DNA from: Trogon surrucura
Lineage: Eukaryota; Chordata; Aves; Trogoniformes; Trogonidae
Direction of reading: 5' to 3'
DNA: 64,000 nt
NCBI GenBank assembly: GCA_020746105.1
Contig: CM036617.1
Coordinates: forward strand, 176,728,412-176,792,411
Shown: piece by piece, positions 59,801 through 64,000 of the stretch
Position numbering within the stretch: the stretch's first letter is position 1
Layout of the letters: the number at the start of each line of letters is the position of its first letter
The notes under the pieces: generated by a model
What the model was told of the DNA's origin: nothing
Seen by the model: the letters and a program-made list of their open reading frames with translations, nothing else
The model's database searches: none
Program-made: the position numbers and the translations under genes

Positions 59801-62298
59801 GGTGCTTGTCCTGGAAGGCACTCAAAGGAAAGGGAGGGGAAGCACAAAACAGTTTTTTTCTTGTTGCTCTATCCTATACTTTTCTATCCTTGGATGCAAG
59901 GATCTCCTAGTCTTTGTTTAATCTGTCTTTGGGAACACCCCAGTAGTAGAGGACAGCCCTGACTTTAAGTTAATACTACACCATGGAGTTTCACTGTGAC
60001 TGGAGGTGATCATCCATAGCTGTGAGCTGTTAGGATGGTCCCAGCACAATTTATCCCCAGGACAACTAGCTCTCACCCAAAGCAATTTCTGAGTTTGATC
60101 CGGTAGTTGTCATGAGCCAGAGGTAGCAAGCCACTGAGTGATTTTCCAGCAGTTACCCTGTTTTGAAGGGTGAGGAAGTGTAGTTAGCATAGGTATGTAA
60201 TTTTATCTTCACCCTTCAAGCGTATCAAGCTTCCACTGGCAGCTTTTGGTGGGCTATAGAAAAATGTACTGCTGCTGCTTAGATCTTCATAAACACAAAC
60301 AGGCATGGTTAAATCTCATGCCTGTCAGAAAGCCCATGTGCCTTGCAAGTATATATTTGCTCTTACATTCTTCACTGCTATTTTTATATACTATTCTTTT
60401 AATTATATGTTACACATATTTTTAATTAATTGTTGTGCCATTCCATTGTAGGTTACTGAAATCTGGAGGTTACTTCCATCTTGCTGAATTTCTTAACCTG
60501 GGATTCATTTGTGGGTTGGTTTTGTGGCTTTTTTTCCACTTACAACACTGTAAGCTACTATTTACATATTTTGCTTTTATTCCAGTCATTTTCAGTTATT
60601 GTTCATATTTCTACCATTATTTTGTTAATTTGCTTTCCTGCTTAAAATTTAATACACTTTTCAAAGCAGCTTCATTTTAGAAAATAATATTTCTTGTGCT
60701 TACACTCACAATGATATTTCAACATAAAGACGAGAAAGAGAATGGAAATGAGAGCTCCCACTGGAAAGTGAGCTGTGTCAATAGGTAGCAAGGCCCATGT
60801 TGCTGACCACAATTCTGAGGGATGAGGGAGAGCACACAAAATATAGCCTCATCAGAGCTGTAGCTTCTACCGTATGAAGGTATAATTCAGCTCTCCCATG
60901 GGATTACTGTTGGTTTGTCAGCCCAGGTGGCCGTGATGTCTGTCTTTCCTCGTTTGTGTTGATTTATCAGAACTGATTGTGCAGTATGCAGCTGAAGCCA
61001 ATTATCTGTCATGTTGTCACATTGTCTCTGACTTGTCCCTCTCAATTTACTGCCTTTTTTTTTTAATATACTTAGCTTGTAAATTCCTTTGGAGAGAAAT
61101 CTTATCTTTCTCTGCTTTCATACCACACAGTATGATGTAATACTAGGCCTTGGGGTAGGCTTTCTAGTGTAAATTTCTAAAAATATTTAATATGGAATAA
61201 ATTTGTTGTGTGTATGGAATGTTGTAGCATAAGAAGTGAGGGGAAAGATACATTACTTTCACTTGGATTGGCCAGAGATGATATCCATTAGATTTGACCT
61301 TAATGAGAAGGTGTTTCCCCTTTCTTGTTAAGTACTGCTGGTCCCAAAGCTATCCAAGTATGGGATGAAATATTTGGGTTTCTTAGTATTTTCAAATGAC
61401 ATAAAAGCACCAGCTTTCTTTGTCAAATTTTGATAGTTTGGTTCTTGTTCGTTCAGAAGAATTACTAATTTAGACTTCTAAACCCAACTGACTTTTCAGG
61501 GAGCCATCTGAAGTCAGACTCCTAAATCAGGATAGCGTAATCCCAACTATGTAAATCAATAACTCCACCCTATAAAGGAACCAATCCATTGTATTTAAGT
61601 ATCAAGATTACTCATATTACTCTCTGGAATTAAAAATTCACCAAATATGAAGGCATTTTGGGGATCTAGTTTATAGATTTACTGTGTGGGGCTAACATTC
61701 TGTCATGATTAACCTTGCCACATTAACAGATCCGATGGAGGGTATGACTGATGAAGAACATCTCTCATCTGGGTCCAGCATGATTTTTTTCTTGGTTGAA
61801 AATAGTGCATTAGATGCTAGAGGCATTGCTACCTGGTACTTTTAAGCCATAGGGAATCATTTGTGACATTATTGCTACCATAGAAACCTGTTTCAACTCA
61901 ACAGAAGTTCAATTCATGGAAAAAGCTTTTGAGTCTGAAATCATTCATAGGTTGTAAGTCCTAAGAGGTTTGCCAATGCAGTGGAGATTTCTGGAAATGT
62001 TTTACAGTTCCTTGAAGCAGTAGTTTTATTCAGAGGCTTTGAAACTCTAACTGTATCCACAGTGTGGTCCCATGGTCTGTCCTTTCACTAGAGCTCCAAC
62101 ATAAACTAACATTCTCCATACAGGCCTACATAATATCATCTGTTTCTAAAGAAGCGAAGGAATCTGAAAGCGCTATTAAGTTTCTACTGCTGACTTTTCA
62201 GAATATCAGAGCCTGATAATCTTTTAGATCTTACATGTGAGGGAGGTTTAATGTTTAACACCACATTTACTTGTCTGAAGATATTTGACATTACTTAC
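56885..62298. other. Unclassified DNA, probable intron of the candidate minus-strand gene
   Basis: If the exons at 62299-62335 and 56391-56492 are joined, this is the intron between them. It includes an A-run plus TA tract near 58848-58867 and two minus-strand open frames (57872-58150 and 59662-59847) that look like chance. No other repeat is recognised. Confidence 0.4.
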
Positions 62299-62335
62299 TT
62301 GAGATTTTGACTTAGAAAAGTGTTTCAGCAATATT
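62299..62335 (-). CDS. Candidate 37-bp micro-exon, minus strand
   Basis: Acceptor TTATGTTGCGATTTCAG and donor CAA then GTAAGT are both close to consensus. One frame is open: one base, then 12 codons reading ILLKHFSKSKSQ. It ends on a codon boundary, which fits the phase-0 start of the candidate last exon at 56492. It begins in the phase in which the candidate exon at 62693-62834 ends. A frame this short carries no weight itself; the splice sites and phase agreement are the evidence. Chance remains possible. Confidence 0.3.
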
Positions 62336-62542
62336 CTGAAATCGCAACATAAGCACAATATAGCAATTGTGTTGTACAGTGAAATCTCCTTGGTGTTGAA
62401 ACAAGTTGAGCTTTCTTTTTGATAGCTGTGACCACTTCCAACATTCTTTTCTGAGCTTCATGAGCGTATCATCCTTACATCTGAGGAGGACCGCTGTGGC
62501 TCCATGTGCAGGGGAGGACTGAAGGAATCTGCCAATCTGCAT
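62336..62542. other. Probable intron sequence
   Basis: The minus-strand frame 62312-62620 runs through here. It encodes a peptide with LLRCKDDTLMKLRKECWKW, which looks protein-like but has no match that I can name and no supported splice sites of its own. Confidence 0.35.
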
Positions 62543-62625
62543 AGAGTTGTCCCTGTGTGGAGTTGGCCACACAGAGTTGTCTGATGGAGAGTTGTCTGTG
62601 GACAGTTGGCTGCAGAGCATTGTCC
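62543..62625. repeat. 15-bp imperfect minisatellite
   Basis: AGAGTTGTC recurs at 62543, 62573 and 62588, with degenerate copies (GAGTTGGCC, CAGTTGGCT) near 62560 and 62603. This gives a 15-bp period over about five units. Translated on the minus strand it yields a five-residue period around DNS. Confidence 0.8.
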
Positions 62626-62692
62626 CATTCCAGCCTGGGTGAGAGCTGCTTGTAAGCTTATGGGCTCCAGCTGCAGCTTTCCACTTAACTAC

Positions 62693-62834
62693 ACTAAAAA
62701 TTTTCCCCTTGGCTTAATATGCTTTTCATTATAAATTGTTTCCAAAGAACTGATGGGTCCTAACTTTTTAGAAGCTAAGTCCTTCAAAATTTTTCCGCTG
62801 TTGTGATTGAGTTTGATTTCTTTGGACCCATGTG
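62693..62834 (-). CDS. Candidate coding exon, minus strand, product not recognised
   Basis: A long pyrimidine-rich tract ending GCATCTCTCTTCCTGAAG precedes 62834 on the minus strand. The exon would be 142 bp: two bases, 46 codons and two bases. The peptide begins HGSKEIKLNHNSGKILKDL and contains ASKKLGPISSLETIYNEK. It is lysine-rich and protein-like. The donor, AGT then GTAGTT, is poor, lacking the +5 G. If it is not used, the frame ends at TAG two codons later. Phase agrees with the micro-exon at 62335. Not recognised. Confidence 0.28.
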
Positions 62835-63068
62835 CTTCAGGAAGAGAGATGCCAGGGCAAAAAGAGAAAAGTATAGCCATAAGGTTTTGAAGCACTCTGA
62901 ACTGCTATGGGACCTCAAGCTTCAGTACATGTTTAGTTGTATATTGTGGTTGCTGTCCTGTGGTTCTCATGAGAAATATAAACAGCCAGTTTAGGAAAAA
63001 TAGAACATTATCTGATTTAGCAATATTGCATGATAATACGTAGTTATGTGTATTTAGATGAGACTTTT
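62835..63068. other. Unclassified DNA
   Basis: Would be intronic if the candidate minus-strand gene is real. No repeat or gene is recognised. Confidence 0.4.
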
Positions 63069-63303
63069 CGGGCACAAGCTGAAGCACAGGAATTTTCATC
63101 TAAATATGAGGAAGAACTTCCTTACTGTGAGTGACAGAGCACTGAAACAGGCCACCCAAGGAGGGCAATCTTTGGAGACTTTCGAAAGCTGTCTGGATGC
63201 AATCCTGTGAAATGTGCTCTAGGCAGTCCTGCTTTAGCTGGGGAGTTGGACTAAATGATCTCCCGAGGTCCCTTCAAACTCTGATGATTCTATGGTTCTG
63301 TGA
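63069..63303 (+). mobile_element. CR1 3' end fragment
   Basis: Starts at GGGCACAAGCTGAAGCACAG and runs through the ORF2 C-terminal region (AACATGAGGAAGAACTTCC-like) and 3' UTR (GGAGTTGGACTAAATGATC, CCGAGGTCCCTTCAAACTC). It ends in ATTCTATGGTTCTGTGA. It is diverged: the usual CTGGAACAGGCTGCCC reads CTGAAACAGGCCACCC. Confidence 0.92.
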
Positions 63304-64000
63304 AATAACTATGGGAAGATTTACATGGTTACAATATTAACCCAGATCGCAATATGAGTATGCTCTAAAACAAGTGTTTGACTTCTGTTGGATTTCTGGT
63401 GTTTGCCTTTGTTTGGATGTTTATTTGTCATTTTTATAGTGGTCTTGTTTCCGGAAATATACTGCAAATAAATATACCCAGGGAAAAATACATATCTAAC
63501 ATACACTTGTTTACTCATGCTAACTAGTTTAGCTTGATTTTTTTTTTTTTTTTAACTTGCGAACCATGGGGCTTAGTACGTCTTGGAGAAGTACAAAGCA
63601 GAAACTAAATATTATAGTCAAATGCAATAAGTTTGTGAAGTATTTCTGTGCAGTGAATCTGACATATTTTTGGGCAGGTAGGAGTGTGTCTGTATGCATT
63701 CTATTTCACAGGGAAGGCATAATACAAATATAGTTTGTTTATGTTGAATATACAGAGGGAATTCTGAGAATCAATATTATTAAAATTGTTTCACATTTCT
63801 CTTTAACGTTAGCTACTGTGAATGCACAGGACATTGAAGAAGGGCTAAGTTATAGTCCGAGCCTAGTGGGTTATGAGATTTAAACCTATCCGGTGAAAGT
63901 ATTTAACAGTCTCTATGTGTGTGATTGTGAGTGTGCATGTATTTCACTAAAACACTACCTTAGAGAGGTAGTTTTTATTTCCTCTCCAGTTCATATGACT
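63304..64000. other. Unclassified AT-rich DNA
   Basis: Contains a 16-base T run at 63538-63553 and a short TG-rich stretch near 63915-63945. No gene is supported. Confidence 0.5.
63538..63553. repeat. Poly-T run, 16 bases
   Basis: A simple homopolymer with no associated retrocopy recognised. Confidence 0.85.

Noticed and set aside
62312-62620. 102-codon minus-strand frame with a protein-like core
   Set aside because: Part is minisatellite and the rest matches nothing that I know. It could be a decayed repeat, but the evidence is insufficient.
1-64000. CRISPR arrays, tRNA, rRNA, operons, integrons or phage-like genes
   Set aside because: None is visible. The DNA is vertebrate, and no tRNA-like A/B boxes or cloverleaf were noticed by eye.

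Overview
This is vertebrate nuclear DNA, almost certainly from a bird. The evidence is about ten separate copies or fragments of the CR1 LINE, several ending in the avian CR1 octamer tail ATTCTRTG. There are also two long-terminal-repeat remnants that I recognise as avian endogenous-retrovirus LTR families, no Alu/B1/tRNA-type SINEs, and an AT-rich single-copy background. I cannot name the species or chromosome. Nothing bacterial, plasmid-like or viral-genomic is present, and no complete protein-coding gene lies in the window.

Layout. 1-3.3 kb: AT-rich DNA with a 374-bp relic of a Tc1/mariner-type DNA transposon (1069-1442). 3.3-4.8 kb: a CR1 composite with a plus-strand copy apparently inserted in an older minus-strand copy. 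4.8-21.9 kb: mostly unclassified DNA, with a CR1 tail (14.4 kb) and a CR1 scrap with a fold-back or micro-inversion (17.7 kb). 21.9-23.6 kb: the longest CR1, about 1.7 kb of decayed reverse transcriptase. 31.7-32.9 kb: a minus-strand LTR interrupted by a CR1. 35.9 kb: another minus-strand CR1. 40.3 kb: a convincing candidate internal exon on the minus strand. 41.2 kb: a 335-bp (TTCCC)n pentanucleotide tract. 42.5-43.9 kb: a clear CR1-in-CR1 nested insertion. 53.7-54.2 kb: a second minus-strand LTR, probably solo. 55.9-62.8 kb: a phase-consistent set of candidate exons that could be the 3' end of a minus-strand gene, with stop codon and AATAAA. 56.7 and 63.1 kb: two more CR1 tails.

How it fits together. 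The window reads as intronic and intergenic DNA around the 3' end of one minus-strand gene (candidate exons near 62.8, 62.3 and 56.4 kb). Part of another minus-strand transcription unit may lie near 40.3 kb. The exon calls rest only on open frames, splice-site quality and phase agreement, and I do not recognise either product. The repeats are the best-supported content. They allow relative dating: younger CR1 copies sit inside older CR1 copies and inside an LTR. I found no operon, CRISPR array, toxin gene or new molecular system. The most unusual items are the CR1 nesting, the Tc1-type relic with IR/DR-like ends, the micro-inversion, the pentanucleotide tract and the unassigned exons.
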